This document shows, piece by piece, positions 1-8,159 of a DNA stretch of 24,103 nucleotides. The notes under the pieces are model-generated. The model saw nothing but the letters and a program-made list of their open reading frames with translations, was not told the DNA's origin and did no database searches. The translations under genes and the position numbers were made by a program. Source of the DNA: Bacteroidota bacterium (GTDB lineage: Bacteria > Bacteroidota > Bacteroidia > J057); contig RFHL01001297.1 of assembly GCA_003696875.1 (NCBI GenBank), positions 1 to 24,103 of the forward strand, read 5' to 3'. Every line of letters begins with the position of its first letter. The first letter of the stretch is position 1.

Positions 1-2
1 CC

Positions 3-920
3 CCCACCCTTCCCATTGTCATCCCCGCCACCGAGGAAACCCGGGCCCGTCTGCTGGCCCGCTTTGGGGAAGCCGAAAGCCAGGGAGGCCTTTCGGCTTC
101 CACCCTCAACACCTACCGGGCCTGCTCCCTTCAGTTTTACTTTCGCTATATCGCCGGCCTCAAGGAGGCCGATGAGGTGGAGGAAAGCATCGCCGGGGCT
201 ACCTTTGGACAGGTGATCCACCTTACCCTCGAGAAGCTGTACCGGCCCTTCCTGGGCAAAACCCTTACCGAGGATCACTTCCGGATCATGGAGGGCCGCT
301 ATCCTCAGGTTCTGGAGGAAGCCCTGGCTGAGCTGGGGGTCGCCGAGGACACCCTTGCCCGGGGCAAAAACCTCCTGCTGAAAGAGGCCATCCTGGCCCT
401 GGGGGGGCGCTTTTTCCGGGAAGAAGCCCGGGGGGGAGCCTACCGTCTGGAGGATCTGGAAAACCACACGGACTATTGGGCCAGTCTGCAGGTGGGTAGC
501 TACCGGCTGCGCCTCCGGGGCACCTTTGACCGCATCGATGCCCATCCTGACGGAGCCTGGACCCGGATTGTGGATTACAAAACGGGCTCCCTGGACATCA
601 GAAACCCCTCCATCGAAGACCTCATGCAGGCCGGGCATACACACAAAGAAGTGTTTCAGGGCTATGTGTACGCCTGGCTCTTCCGGCAGCGTTACCCTGG
701 GCAAGCGGTGCAAGTTGCCTTTTATCCTTTTCGTGAGTTGGGCAAAGGGATGAATTACCTGGGTCCCAAGGACAATCCCAACCTCGCCCCTGAGGTTATC
801 GACCAATTTGGCGAAGCGCTCTCGCAGCTACTTTCCCGCCTGCTCCACGAAGATTACGTGCAGACGGACGAGCTCAAAATCTGCGCATATTGCCCGTATC
901 GGCGCATTTGTAGCCGATAA
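3..920 (+). CDS. PD-(D/E)XK nuclease domain, AddB-like C-terminus (partial)
   Basis: The reading frame is open from the window edge, so only the last 305 residues are visible. They form a RecB/AddB-type nuclease domain. Visible residues are a His in FGQVIHLTLE (about residue 72), Asp in GTFDRID (about 176), and the D-x-K pair in RIVDYKTG (about 191-193). Four cysteines fit the 4Fe-4S 'iron staple' known from AddB and Cas4-like nucleases: one in TYRACSLQFYFRY (about 41), and three in CAYCPYRRIC at the very end (about 294, 297, 303). In Bacteroidota such domains end large AddB-like proteins that act with a RecB/AddA-like helicase-nuclease in double-strand break processing. That partner and the helicase-like part lie outside the window (inference). 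A GC-rich terminator follows 28 bp after the stop. A Cas4-like or Dna2-like stand-alone nuclease is less likely because protein-like sequence continues upstream of the nuclease core. Confidence 0.82.
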   Translation, partial: PTLPIVIPATEETRARLLARFGEAESQGGLSASTLNTYRACSLQFYFRYIAGLKEADEVEESIAGATFGQVIHLTLEKLYRPFLGKTLTEDHFRIMEGRYPQVLEEALAELGVAEDTLARGKNLLLKEAILALGGRFFREEARGGAYRLEDLENHTDYWASLQVGSYRLRLRGTFDRIDAHPDGAWTRIVDYKTGSLDIRNPSIEDLMQAGHTHKEVFQGYVYAWLFRQRYPGQAVQVAFYPFRELGKGMNYLGPKDNPNLAPEVIDQFGEALSQLLSRLLHEDYVQTDELKICAYCPYRRICSR

Positions 921-947
921 CCCCCCCGTCCCCCCAAGCGGAGCCGC

Positions 948-973
948 GCGGGAGCAGCTCCTGCTTCTTATTT
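948..973 (+). terminator. Rho-independent terminator of the nuclease gene
   Basis: A 7-bp stem, GCGGGAG (948-954) with CTCCTGC (958-964) including one G-T pair, closes a 3-base CAG loop. It is followed by a T-rich tail, TTCTTATTT (965-973). It lies 28 bp after the nuclease stop codon and before the RidA-family gene, so the two genes are probably separate units. Confidence 0.55.
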
Positions 974-1047
974 GACCGTTGGGGGGGAGCTTGAATCCAT
1001 CGCCTCTATTCCTTCCACCTTCCTTTTTACCTGCAATCCTATTTATC

Positions 1048-1467
1048 ATGGCCATTTTCCAGTCCGAACACGCCCCAGAGCCCGTAGGTCCCTATCCCCA
1101 CGCCCGCCGGGTGGGCAATCTGCTATTTTTATCGGGGGTGGGTCCCCGGGAGCGGGGGGTCGAGGGCGTCCCCGGCGTCGAACTCGACGCCGAGGGCAAG
1201 GTGCTGTCTTACGACTTTGAGCGGCAATGTCACGCCGTCTTTCTGAACGTGCGCCACGTCCTGGAGGCCTCTGGCGCCAGCTGGGAACAGCTGGTAGACG
1301 TCACGGTCTTTCTGACCGATATGAAGCGGGATTTCCCCACCTTCAACCGCCTGTACCAGGAATACTTTCCCGACCCCGCCACCCGCCCCTGCCGTACCAC
1401 CCTGGGCATCACGGCCCTACCGACCCCGATTGCCATTGAGCTCAAGGTTATGGCCGTCATGGAGTAA
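1048..1467 (+). CDS. RidA-family deaminase, 2-aminomuconate deaminase-like
   Basis: This 139-residue protein has the full length of a RidA/YjgF/YER057c/UK114 domain. The conserved Arg of the active-site cleft is in RPCRTTLG (about residue 116), and the following Glu is in IAIELKV (about 131). These contact the carboxylate and water in imine/enamine deaminases of the family. Stretches such as PYPHARRVGNLLFLSGVG, VDVTVFLTDMKRDFPTFNRL and ALPTPIAIELKV resemble 2-aminomuconate deaminase of tryptophan/2-aminobenzoate degradation (recalled, not searched). A general imine deaminase that limits 2-aminoacrylate damage is the alternative. No other kynurenine-pathway gene is in view. The ATG at 1048 is chosen because it gives the usual MAIFQSEHAPEPVGPY start; an in-frame extension to 979 looks non-coding. 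The protein is probably cytosolic and trimeric, as in the family. Confidence 0.85.
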   Translation: MAIFQSEHAPEPVGPYPHARRVGNLLFLSGVGPRERGVEGVPGVELDAEGKVLSYDFERQCHAVFLNVRHVLEASGASWEQLVDVTVFLTDMKRDFPTFNRLYQEYFPDPATRPCRTTLGITALPTPIAIELKVMAVME

Positions 1468-1477
1468 GGGGAGAGGT

Positions 1478-1492
1478 TCCCGATTCTCGGGA
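1478..1492 (+). terminator. Small hairpin just after the RidA-family gene
   Basis: TCCCGA (1478-1483) pairs with TCGGGA (1487-1492) around a TTC loop and is followed by TTTCACTT. It lies 11 bp after the stop codon. The stem is short and the T-tract weak, so termination is only possible. Confidence 0.35.
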
Positions 1493-1545
1493 TTTCACTT
1501 CGTTCAACAGAGGTCAGATGAGAGACCAGGACAAATATGATCTGT

Positions 1546-1674
1546 GCGGGTGTAGGTCCATTTGCCATGGCAAAAAAATGCTGGCGCTTGGACATGCTTC
1601 CTGATACATCGGGACATTTTCCCGATGGCTGAGCTAGCCGAGGCCCCCAAAAATGAAATCCGACCTACACCCGC
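1546..1674. repeat. Inverted repeat with 13-bp perfect arms enclosing a hairpin
   Basis: The left arm GCGGGTGTAGGTC (1546-1558) is the exact reverse complement of the right arm GACCTACACCCGC (1662-1674). Both arms are followed inward by an ATTT-like match after a one-base offset. The 103 bp between them include a perfect palindrome, TTTGCCATGGCAAA (1561-1574), and a hairpin, CATCGGGA/TCCCGATG (1607-1614/1620-1627), with a 5-base loop. This resembles a miniature inverted-repeat element or a folded RNA. No transposase or clear target-site duplication was found. Confidence 0.7.
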
Positions 1675-1683
1675 CCGAACTCG

Positions 1684-1704
1684 GTCAGCCTTCGCAAGGC
1701 TGAC
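1684..1704. repeat. 9-bp perfect hairpin with 3-base loop
   Basis: GTCAGCCTT (1684-1692) pairs with AAGGCTGAC (1696-1704) around CGC. It lies 9 bp outside the long inverted repeat. No T-run follows, so it is not a typical terminator. Confidence 0.65.
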
Positions 1705-1731
1705 AGGGAAGTTTGGATTTCTTGGGGATAA

Positions 1732-1765
1732 CAGGGGGCCCCCTTCCTGGTGAAGGGGCCCCTTG
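1732..1765. repeat. Strong GC-rich hairpin without T-tract
   Basis: The arms 1732-1746 and 1752-1765 pair through GGGGCCCC and CTTC/GAAG blocks, with one bulged C and one G-T wobble, around a CTGGT loop. The predicted stem is very stable but is followed by TTGCCGG, so classical Rho-independent termination is doubtful. It lies about 60 bp before the septoil-knot gene. Confidence 0.55.
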
Positions 1766-1814
1766 CCGGCTATGATCCTCTGCGCAAGGGCTTTTCTTTC
1801 CCGGCGGCAGATTG

Positions 1815-1822
1815 TATCTTCG
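1815..1822 (+). promoter_or_regulatory. Possible -7 element of the septoil-knot gene
   Basis: TATCTTCG matches the Bacteroidota -7 consensus TAnnTTTG at all but one position. It lies only 4 bp before the ATG at 1827, so a transcript from it would be almost leaderless. No convincing TTG -33 element was seen. Confidence 0.3.
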
Positions 1823-1826
1823 TGCT

Positions 1827-2210
1827 ATGAAAACCCTGTCGCTCCGGTCCGCATGGCGGACCCTTCCCCTGCTCCTGATGGCCCTGCTGCCCCTGCAATC
1901 TGGCTGGGCGCTGGGTCCAGCACCCAGCCCGCAACCTGACTACTGCGAGCTGTCCGGGGCTGTCTACGTCGTGCAGACGGCCGCCTTTGCCGACTACCGG
2001 GTCTTTGTGTATGATGTCGAGGGCCTGGCCGATATGGTGATCTTCAAGGAAAACGCCGAGTTTCTCGCCCAGGCTCCCGGACATTGGTTTTTTACGGATG
2101 TACAGGCCTTTGCGGATTTCACCATTTACCTGGAGCAGACGGAGAGCTTCGCCGATTTTGGTATCGCTTTCACGCCCTTCTCCACCGCTGCTGGTTGTAC
2201 CCGGCAGTAA
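1827..2210 (+). CDS. Secreted 7(1) septoil-knot (DUF6150-like) protein
   Basis: This 127-residue protein begins with a clear signal peptide: basic MKTLSLRSAWR, then a hydrophobic LPLLLMALLPL core, with cleavage probably near residue 29. The mature part carries a short repeat seen directly in the sequence. The triads F-A-D (54-56), L-A-D (67-69), L-A-Q (80-82), F-A-D (95-97), F-A-D (108-110) and a final A-A-G (121-123) are spaced 13, 13, 15, 13 and 13 residues apart, each alternating with beta-like VFVYDV or TIYLEQ segments. Cys40 and Cys124 flank the repeats and could form a disulfide in the periplasm or outside. The pattern matches the small Bacteroidota family called DUF6150/7(1) septoil knot (recalled). 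The function of that family is unknown to me. The ATG at 1827 fits the signal peptide better than an ATG 15 bp upstream. It is followed by its own strong terminator. Confidence 0.75.
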   Translation: MKTLSLRSAWRTLPLLLMALLPLQSGWALGPAPSPQPDYCELSGAVYVVQTAAFADYRVFVYDVEGLADMVIFKENAEFLAQAPGHWFFTDVQAFADFTIYLEQTESFADFGIAFTPFSTAAGCTRQ

Positions 2211-2216
2211 GGCGGC

Positions 2217-2254
2217 CAACCGGCCATACCAGACGGGGCCGGTTGCGCGTTTTT
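2217..2254 (+). terminator. Rho-independent terminator after the septoil-knot gene
   Basis: A 9-bp perfect stem, CAACCGGCC (2217-2225) with GGCCGGTTG (2237-2245), is followed by CGCG and a T5 run (2250-2254). It lies 6 bp after the stop codon and separates this gene from prmA. Confidence 0.75.
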
Positions 2255-2341
2255 ACTCATATCCTTCCGAACTTCTCCCTCCAACGCACTTGCCTATCGT
2301 AACCAAGCCTTACTCCTATATCTGACGATAGACCGAAGTTC

Positions 2342-3172
2342 GTGAAAACCGACTACATCTCTCTTAGTATCATGGCGGAGGCCTCACAGCATGAGGTCTT
2401 GACTGCCCTGCTCGCCGAGGCGGGCTTTGAGGCCTTCGAATCCGAAGGCGACCGGCTGGTCGCCTATCAAGCCGCCCACACCTACACCTCCGAACAGGTA
2501 GATCAGGTGCTGAGCTGGTTGCCCGATGGCCCTCCGGCCTATGAGACTGCCCACATCCCGGCGGTCAACTGGAACGCCAGATGGGAGGCCGACTTCCAGC
2601 CGGTGGTGGTGGATCAATTTTGCCAGATCGTTCCCTCCTTCCATACACCGGCCCCTGGCATCGCCTATACCATCCTGATCGACCCCAAGATGTCCTTTGG
2701 GACCGGCCACCATGAGACCACGCGCCTCATGGTGCGGCAGCTCGCCGAGCTGGAGGTACGCGGCAAGCAGGTTCTCGACATGGGTTGTGGTACTGGTATC
2801 CTGGGCATTCTGGCCGCCAAGATGGGCGCCCGCTCAGTCCTGGGCATCGATATCGATGCCTGGAGCTCCGAAAACAGCCTCGAAAACATCAGCCGCAACG
2901 AGGTGACGGGCATGGAGGTCCGGCAGGGGGATGTCACCGCCATCCCCGATCTGCGTTACGATCTGATCCTGGCCAACATCAACCGCAACGTGCTGCTGAA
3001 CGACATGACCCATTATGCCAAGCACCTGTCGGAGGAGGGTATTTTGGTGATCAGTGGTTTTTATGAATGGGACCGGGAGGTCCTGGAGGAAGCCGCCCAT
3101 CAGGCCGGGCTGCGTCCTGGCCTGTGTCTGGCCGAGGGAGACTGGCGCTCCCTGCGCCTGGATCGGGCCTGA
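2342..3172 (+). CDS. prmA: Ribosomal protein L11 methyltransferase PrmA
   Basis: This 276-residue enzyme trimethylates lysines and the N-terminal amine of ribosomal protein L11 with S-adenosylmethionine (family knowledge). An N-terminal substrate-recognition domain is followed by the PrmA signature FGTGHHETT (119-127), the SAM-binding motif LDMGCGTGILG (145-155), an acidic ribose-binding loop GIDIDAWS, and LILANINRNVL (208-218) at the N-[IL]-N active-site position. A GTG start at 2342 is chosen because the following DYISLSI strand is the usual first strand in Bacteroidota PrmA. The ATG at 2372 would remove it. The upstream terminator suggests separate transcription. Confidence 0.93.
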   Translation: MKTDYISLSIMAEASQHEVLTALLAEAGFEAFESEGDRLVAYQAAHTYTSEQVDQVLSWLPDGPPAYETAHIPAVNWNARWEADFQPVVVDQFCQIVPSFHTPAPGIAYTILIDPKMSFGTGHHETTRLMVRQLAELEVRGKQVLDMGCGTGILGILAAKMGARSVLGIDIDAWSSENSLENISRNEVTGMEVRQGDVTAIPDLRYDLILANINRNVLLNDMTHYAKHLSEEGILVISGFYEWDREVLEEAAHQAGLRPGLCLAEGDWRSLRLDRA

Positions 3173-3221
3173 GGTTTCCTTCACCAGCCGTGCTTTTTTT
3201 CTTTACCATTTTGTTCGCTCC

Positions 3222-6200
3222 ATGCAAATGAAAACTACGACCTTGAAGCTAGGGATTTTGATAAGCCTGTGCGGCCTTTGGCTGCCAGGCATCAGCCAGG
3301 GGGTAAACTTCTTTTCCACCGAACCCGCGGTCTTCATCCAAGAATTTACCAACGTTCTGAATCAGACCCGCAATGAACGGGGGCAAGCCGCAGCGACGGC
3401 CTTTCAACCCTTTTGGAACAGTGCCGACCTGAGTGACGATCAGAAAAACCGGATCATCACCCAGGTCAATATCATGGTGAGCAAGCGCTACCGGACCGTC
3501 CCGGACCTGGCCAACTACGCCCTCGTGGCAGCGGCCCTCGGCAGCGGCACCGCCGAGGTAGACATCCCCCTGCTCGACTTCCTGAATGTGTCGATGGAAG
3601 CCATTGTCAACCTAAAACCCGAACAGGTAGGCAAATACCTGCGGGTACTGGAGGGCTATGTACCCTCGGGTTATCCCGTCAAGCGCGAGCGCTTTTTCTG
3701 GTGGGCCTCCCAGACCAGTCCCCGGCTGATCTACCTTACGCTCGAAGACCACGAAGGCAGCTATGCCGCCCCGGTGGTTCGCTTTTCACAGACTGATCTC
3801 AAGTATGCTTCCAGCCGCTACGGGGACAGCACCCTGATCCGCGATACACGGGGGGATTTTCATCTCCTCTCGATGACCTTTGTGGGAACCGGGGGCCGGG
3901 TCGACTGGACCAAGGTCAATCTGGACCCGGAGGCCGTCTACTGCGAGTTCAAGGACTACGACCTCAACCTGAACTACGGCCTGGTCGAGGTGGATACTGC
4001 CACCTTTTACTACAAGGGCCTCATCGACCGTCCTCTGGTGGGCCGCTTTGAGGACCGCAACTCCGGTTACAAAAACATCAACCGCGCCAATTACCCCTAC
4101 TTCAAGAGCCATGAAGGGGGCGTCGTAATCGAAAACTTCATTCCCAACGTGCGCTATGAGGGCGGCTTCTCCCTCCGCGGGGTGCGGCGGGTGGGAACCT
4201 CCTACGACCTCCTCACCTCGCCCAGCGAGGCGGGACAGGCCTATTTCAATGCCGAGGCGGAATCGCCCTGGTACCGGACCCATTCCCCCCGGGAATTTGC
4301 CATGGCCGAGCTCAAGGACGACCGCCTGGACGAGGAAGGCTGGGAAACGGAGGCCAACGAAGAGGCCGAATTTGAGGCCGAGGACGAATACTGGCCCGAC
4401 GACTTTGCCGGCTGGGACGCCGTCGAGACCTGGACCGAGGCCGATGCCGAATCGTTTGACGAATCCTTTGGGCCGATGACCGAACACATCAAAGCCGCCC
4501 TGGAGATCCAGCGCGGGGGGCGCACCGTGATGCGCCTGCTCGGCGAGGCTTTCGTGCTGGACCTGGAGAAGATGGTCTCCAAAGACAATGAGGCCATCAT
4601 TTACCCCTCCGAAGAGGACAGCATCTACCACCCTGCCATGGACATGCTATACCTGGCCAAGGACTCGACCGTAACCCTCAAGAAGCCCAAGCGCAGCAAC
4701 TTCAAGAGCGTCCCGTTCACGTCTTCCTACCACGAGTACTTCCTCTACTTCGAGACCATCATCTGGGACCTGCGCACCGATGAGCTCGCCTTCACCGCCT
4801 TTGTCGACCGCTCCAACAAGGTCTCGGCCATCGAGTCCTTTGATTACTTTTCCAAGGGGCGATTCAACCAGTTCAAGGGCATGCTGCCCTTCAACCCCAT
4901 CGGGGCGATCTACCGCTACCATGTGCTACACCCCGATGACCCCATCTTCCCGGGGGCCATTCTGGAAGAGTACCGCTTGCCCCAGCACCAGACCACCTTT
5001 GAGCGGGCCCTGCCCGCGCTGGAAGGCTCAGGCTTCATCGACTACGACAAGAAGACCCTGGAAATCAAGGTCAAACCCAAGCTGATCGCCTGGGCCCGGG
5101 CGGCACGCAACAAAAAGGACTTCGATGCCGTGCAGATCATCTCCAAGGTCGACACCGGCGCCCATGCCGTGATGAATCTCGAAACCATGGAAATCGAGAT
5201 GCGCGGCGTAAGCGGCTTCTCGATCAGTGACTCGGTCTTTGTGCGGGCGCTGCCCCTGGGCGAGCGGGTGTGGGTGCAGAAGGGGCGGAACCTGCGCTTC
5301 GGCGGCTTTCTGGCCGCCGGGAAGGTCAACTTTTACGCCAACGACACCCTCAATCCTTCTTTCACCTTTGACTACGAAACCTACAAGATCCAGTGTGACT
5401 CCATCGACTCTCTACGCTTTGAGCTGGTACGAAATCCCGCTCCCGACTACGAGCCGACCCCGCTGGAGCGCGCGCTGAGCAATACCGTCTTCGAAGGCGT
5501 CACCGGTGCCATCCATATCGACGATCCCAACAACAAGAGCGGGGAAAAGGACTACTCCTACTTCCCGGTATTTGACAGCTACTCCAGCTCTTACCTTTAC
5601 TGGGCCAATCCCGAGATCGAAGGGGGGGTCTATACCAAGGACAAGATGCACTTTGCCGTGGACCCCTTCGTGCTTGACAGCCTGGAGGACTTTGACGGCA
5701 CCAGTCTGCAATTTGACGGGGAGTTTTTCTCCTCGGAAATCCTGCCCCCTTTCCGGCAGCGGCTGGAAGTGATGGAAGACTACACCCTGGGCTTCAAGAA
5801 GACCACCCCGCCGCTGGGCTATCGCATCTACGAAGGAAATGGCCGTCTGACCGGCGACATCGTGCTCGACGGCAGAGGCCTGCGAGGGGGCGGCAGCCTG
5901 GAATACCTGGGCACCATCGCCAAGAGCGACTCCTTCGTCTTCCACTTTGACTCGGTCATGGCTACGGTCAACTACTTCAACCTGCGCCGCGGCTACCGCG
6001 GCGGGGTGTACTTCCCCCAGGTCGACGCCAACTCGGCCCTCTACACCTGGTATACCAAGGACAGCACCGTATCCCTCAGCTCGACCTACGAAGAGCTGAG
6101 CATCTTTAACGGCGAAGCCCAGTTTACCGGCACCCTCTTCATCTCCGAAAAAGGCATGGTGGGCGATGGCGACATCCGCCTGGGACCTGTGGTGATCAGC

Positions 6201-8054
6201 GGCGACAGCATCGTCTTCAACGAGATGGACTTTATCGCCGAGGGCTGCGACTTCATCCTCGTCAATGAGGAAAACCCCGACGAAGTCCATTTCATCGCCC
6301 AGAATGTGAACATCACCTACGATGTGCGGCGCCATAACTCGGCCTTTGAAGCCCAGCAGGCAGGTGCTCAGCTGGCGCAGTTTCCCCTGCATCAGTACAG
6401 CACCACCATGGCCAAGGGGCAATATGCCAAGACCACCCACGACCTGAAGCTGCAGGGCGTGACGGCCTACATCAAGGACAATTACTTTGTATCCACCGAT
6501 CCCAAACAGGATAGCCTCTACTTCAACGCCAAGGACTCCTACTACAACCTGGAGACCCGCGAGGTCGCGGTGAGTGGGGTCCCCTACATCTACGTGGCCG
6601 ACGCCACCATCACCCCCGCCGATCAGGCGGTGGTGATCCAGGAAAACGGCCTGCTCAAGACGCTGGAAAATGCCACCATCGAGGCCGACCAGGATACCCG
6701 CTTCCACCGGATATATGAAGCCAGGGTCGACATCTTTGGCCGCAACGAGTACGAGGGCGGCGGGAAGTACGACTACATTGAGGTGAATGGCAAGAAACAG
6801 TATATCCAGTTTGACAACATCCGCGTCAACAGCGATACCACCACGGTGGCGTCCGGGATCATCGGCGACAGCCAGGGCTTCTACCTGACCGAGCGAATCT
6901 TCTTCCGGGGCAACACCCAGCTCGATGCCTCCCGCAAGTTCCTGAGCTTTGAAGGGGAAGTGAAAATCGAATCGGAAAATCCCGTCTTCAAAGGGGCCTG
7001 GTTCACCTTCAACAAGACCATCGTAAACCCGGACTCGGTCTTTATCCCCATCGCCGACGACCTGACCAACGATCTGGGCGAAGAACTGACCGCCGGGCTG
7101 ATGTTTGTGCCGGAAAACCGCGTTTTCTACTCCAACTTCCTCCAGGCCAAGGAGGATGAGGACGACGTGGAAGTCCTGACGGCCTCCGGCGGCCTCACCT
7201 TTGACCGCCGTCGCAAGGAATTCAAGATCGGCTCCGAGATCAAGCTCAAAAATCAGGTCTTCAAGGGCTCTACGGTGGCCTTCAACGATGAGAAAAACAC
7301 CATCACCTCGCAGGGCTTCCTCCGCTTCCCCTTCGACTTTACTGACAAGACCATCACCATGAAGATGGCCGGGATGTGGAAGGAAGACCTCCGGGCCCGC
7401 TCGGTGGAGAGCGACCTCGTGATCGGGATCGACCTCGGGGTGATCCCCAAGGAGCCCCTCGCCAAGCTGTCCGAGAACTTCGTCTTCCTCACCACTGCCA
7501 ACAAGAACATCGACTTCAACCAGCGGACCTTCCTGGAGTCGATCTCGGAGCTGCTGGACGAAGGGCAGCGGGATGAGCGGGAAACCTCCAAGTTCCTCGC
7601 CAATGTGCGTAGCGCCATGGTCTATACCGACATCAAACTGGCCCAGCAGCTGCCCTACACGGTGCTGCTGTCGGGGGTCAATTTCCGCTATGACCGGGAC
7701 TACAAGGCGCTCTTCAGCGACTCCGAGGTAGGTTTGATCGGCCTGGATGGACACCCTATCAACAAGGTCATCAACGCCAAGATTGTCTACCAGTTTGGGC
7801 GGATCGGGATGGACGGCGAGAAGGAACCCGACGAGCTCTACCTCTACCTGGAGGTCGATGAGTTTAACTGGCTGTACTTCCACGTCAAGGACGAGGTCGT
7901 CTACACCCTGGCCTCCTACTACGACGAGTACAACTACCCGCTACAGGAGGAAATCGACAAGCGCAAAGACGACAGCGGTTTCCGCTTCGAAATGGCGCCC
8001 GAGGATGAAAAGGCCCGTTTCCTGCAAGACTTTGTGAAGAAGTTTATCCGGTAG
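3222..8054 (+). CDS. Giant secreted beta-rich protein of unknown function
   Basis: This 1610-residue protein has a signal peptide: MQMKTTTLKLG, then a hydrophobic core ILISLCGLWLPG, with cleavage near SQG. It is therefore exported to the periplasm or envelope. I do not recognise a named domain. Residues about 361-417 form a strongly acidic low-complexity segment (many Glu and Asp). The rest is mainly alternating short strands with frequent aromatic and acidic residues. Repeated phrases such as 'FKGSTVAFNDEKNTI', 'DSLYFNAKDSYYNLE' and 'FRGNTQLDASRKFLSFEG' suggest stacked beta-solenoid or OstA/LptA-like repeats (inference). Only a few cysteines are present and no membrane segment follows the signal. 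A conserved large Bacteroidota hypothetical family is likely from memory. The ATG at 3222 begins the signal peptide; the longer frame from 3054 overlaps prmA and is rejected. A strong terminator follows, so the gene seems monocistronic. Confidence 0.85.
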   Translation: MQMKTTTLKLGILISLCGLWLPGISQGVNFFSTEPAVFIQEFTNVLNQTRNERGQAAATAFQPFWNSADLSDDQKNRIITQVNIMVSKRYRTVPDLANYALVAAALGSGTAEVDIPLLDFLNVSMEAIVNLKPEQVGKYLRVLEGYVPSGYPVKRERFFWWASQTSPRLIYLTLEDHEGSYAAPVVRFSQTDLKYASSRYGDSTLIRDTRGDFHLLSMTFVGTGGRVDWTKVNLDPEAVYCEFKDYDLNLNYGLVEVDTATFYYKGLIDRPLVGRFEDRNSGYKNINRANYPYFKSHEGGVVIENFIPNVRYEGGFSLRGVRRVGTSYDLLTSPSEAGQAYFNAEAESPWYRTHSPREFAMAELKDDRLDEEGWETEANEEAEFEAEDEYWPDDFAGWDAVETWTEADAESFDESFGPMTEHIKAALEIQRGGRTVMRLLGEAFVLDLEKMVSKDNEAIIYPSEEDSIYHPAMDMLYLAKDSTVTLKKPKRSNFKSVPFTSSYHEYFLYFETIIWDLRTDELAFTAFVDRSNKVSAIESFDYFSKGRFNQFKGMLPFNPIGAIYRYHVLHPDDPIFPGAILEEYRLPQHQTTFERALPALEGSGFIDYDKKTLEIKVKPKLIAWARAARNKKDFDAVQIISKVDTGAHAVMNLETMEIEMRGVSGFSISDSVFVRALPLGERVWVQKGRNLRFGGFLAAGKVNFYANDTLNPSFTFDYETYKIQCDSIDSLRFELVRNPAPDYEPTPLERALSNTVFEGVTGAIHIDDPNNKSGEKDYSYFPVFDSYSSSYLYWANPEIEGGVYTKDKMHFAVDPFVLDSLEDFDGTSLQFDGEFFSSEILPPFRQRLEVMEDYTLGFKKTTPPLGYRIYEGNGRLTGDIVLDGRGLRGGGSLEYLGTIAKSDSFVFHFDSVMATVNYFNLRRGYRGGVYFPQVDANSALYTWYTKDSTVSLSSTYEELSIFNGEAQFTGTLFISEKGMVGDGDIRLGPVVISGDSIVFNEMDFIAEGCDFILVNEENPDEVHFIAQNVNITYDVRRHNSAFEAQQAGAQLAQFPLHQYSTTMAKGQYAKTTHDLKLQGVTAYIKDNYFVSTDPKQDSLYFNAKDSYYNLETREVAVSGVPYIYVADATITPADQAVVIQENGLLKTLENATIEADQDTRFHRIYEARVDIFGRNEYEGGGKYDYIEVNGKKQYIQFDNIRVNSDTTTVASGIIGDSQGFYLTERIFFRGNTQLDASRKFLSFEGEVKIESENPVFKGAWFTFNKTIVNPDSVFIPIADDLTNDLGEELTAGLMFVPENRVFYSNFLQAKEDEDDVEVLTASGGLTFDRRRKEFKIGSEIKLKNQVFKGSTVAFNDEKNTITSQGFLRFPFDFTDKTITMKMAGMWKEDLRARSVESDLVIGIDLGVIPKEPLAKLSENFVFLTTANKNIDFNQRTFLESISELLDEGQRDERETSKFLANVRSAMVYTDIKLAQQLPYTVLLSGVNFRYDRDYKALFSDSEVGLIGLDGHPINKVINAKIVYQFGRIGMDGEKEPDELYLYLEVDEFNWLYFHVKDEVVYTLASYYDEYNYPLQEEIDKRKDDSGFRFEMAPEDEKARFLQDFVKKFIR

Positions 8055-8073
8055 GGCCTCAGCCACACATGAT

Positions 8074-8128
8074 CCAGCCCCCGAAGAGACGCCATGCATG
8101 GCGATTTTTCGGGGGCTGGGCTTTTTTT
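8074..8128 (+). terminator. Strong Rho-independent terminator with nested palindrome
   Basis: A 12-bp perfect stem, CCAGCCCCCGAA (8074-8085) with TTCGGGGGCTGG (8108-8119), is followed by a T7 run (8122-8128). The loop contains a perfect 14-base palindrome, CGCCATGCATGGCG (8090-8103), giving a second helix on top. It ends the giant gene. There is no T-run in the other direction, so it does not look like a terminator for the convergent kinase gene. Confidence 0.88.
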
Positions 8129-8159
8129 ATCTGCGTGGAAACCAGATCAAGGTGTCAAG

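Larger units (their letters stand above)
1468..1826. other. Gene-free 359-bp stretch rich in inverted repeats
   Basis: No convincing protein is seen here; a 63-codon frame at 1562-1753 has no recognisable character. The stretch instead holds a series of hairpins and palindromes: 1478-1492, long arms 1546-1558/1662-1674, a perfect 14-bp palindrome at 1561-1574, a hairpin at 1607-1627, a hairpin at 1684-1704, and a strong GC hairpin at 1732-1765. These are listed separately. The stretch could be a degenerate mobile or repeat element, a structured RNA or leader, or stacked terminators. The sequence alone does not decide. Confidence 0.75.

Noticed and set aside
1546..1674. Complete insertion sequence
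   Set aside because: The arms enclose only 103 bp with no transposase, and no target-site duplication is clear.
1562..1753. Small gene of 63 codons in the structured intergenic region
   Set aside because: It spans hairpins and repeats, has no recognisable protein features and no clear upstream signal.
3054..3221. N-terminal extension of the giant protein into prmA
   Set aside because: The extension overlaps the prmA 3' end in another frame, and the signal peptide begins only at 3222.
5412..7883. An 823-codon open frame on the minus strand inside the giant gene
   Set aside because: It is antisense to a well-formed gene with a signal peptide. Its translation is rich in Val, Gly, His and Asp with no domain, as expected when a GC-rich gene leaves its complement free of stops.
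8074..8128. Bidirectional terminator serving the minus-strand kinase gene too
   Set aside because: There is no T-run on the minus strand after the stem, so only the plus-strand reading is supported.
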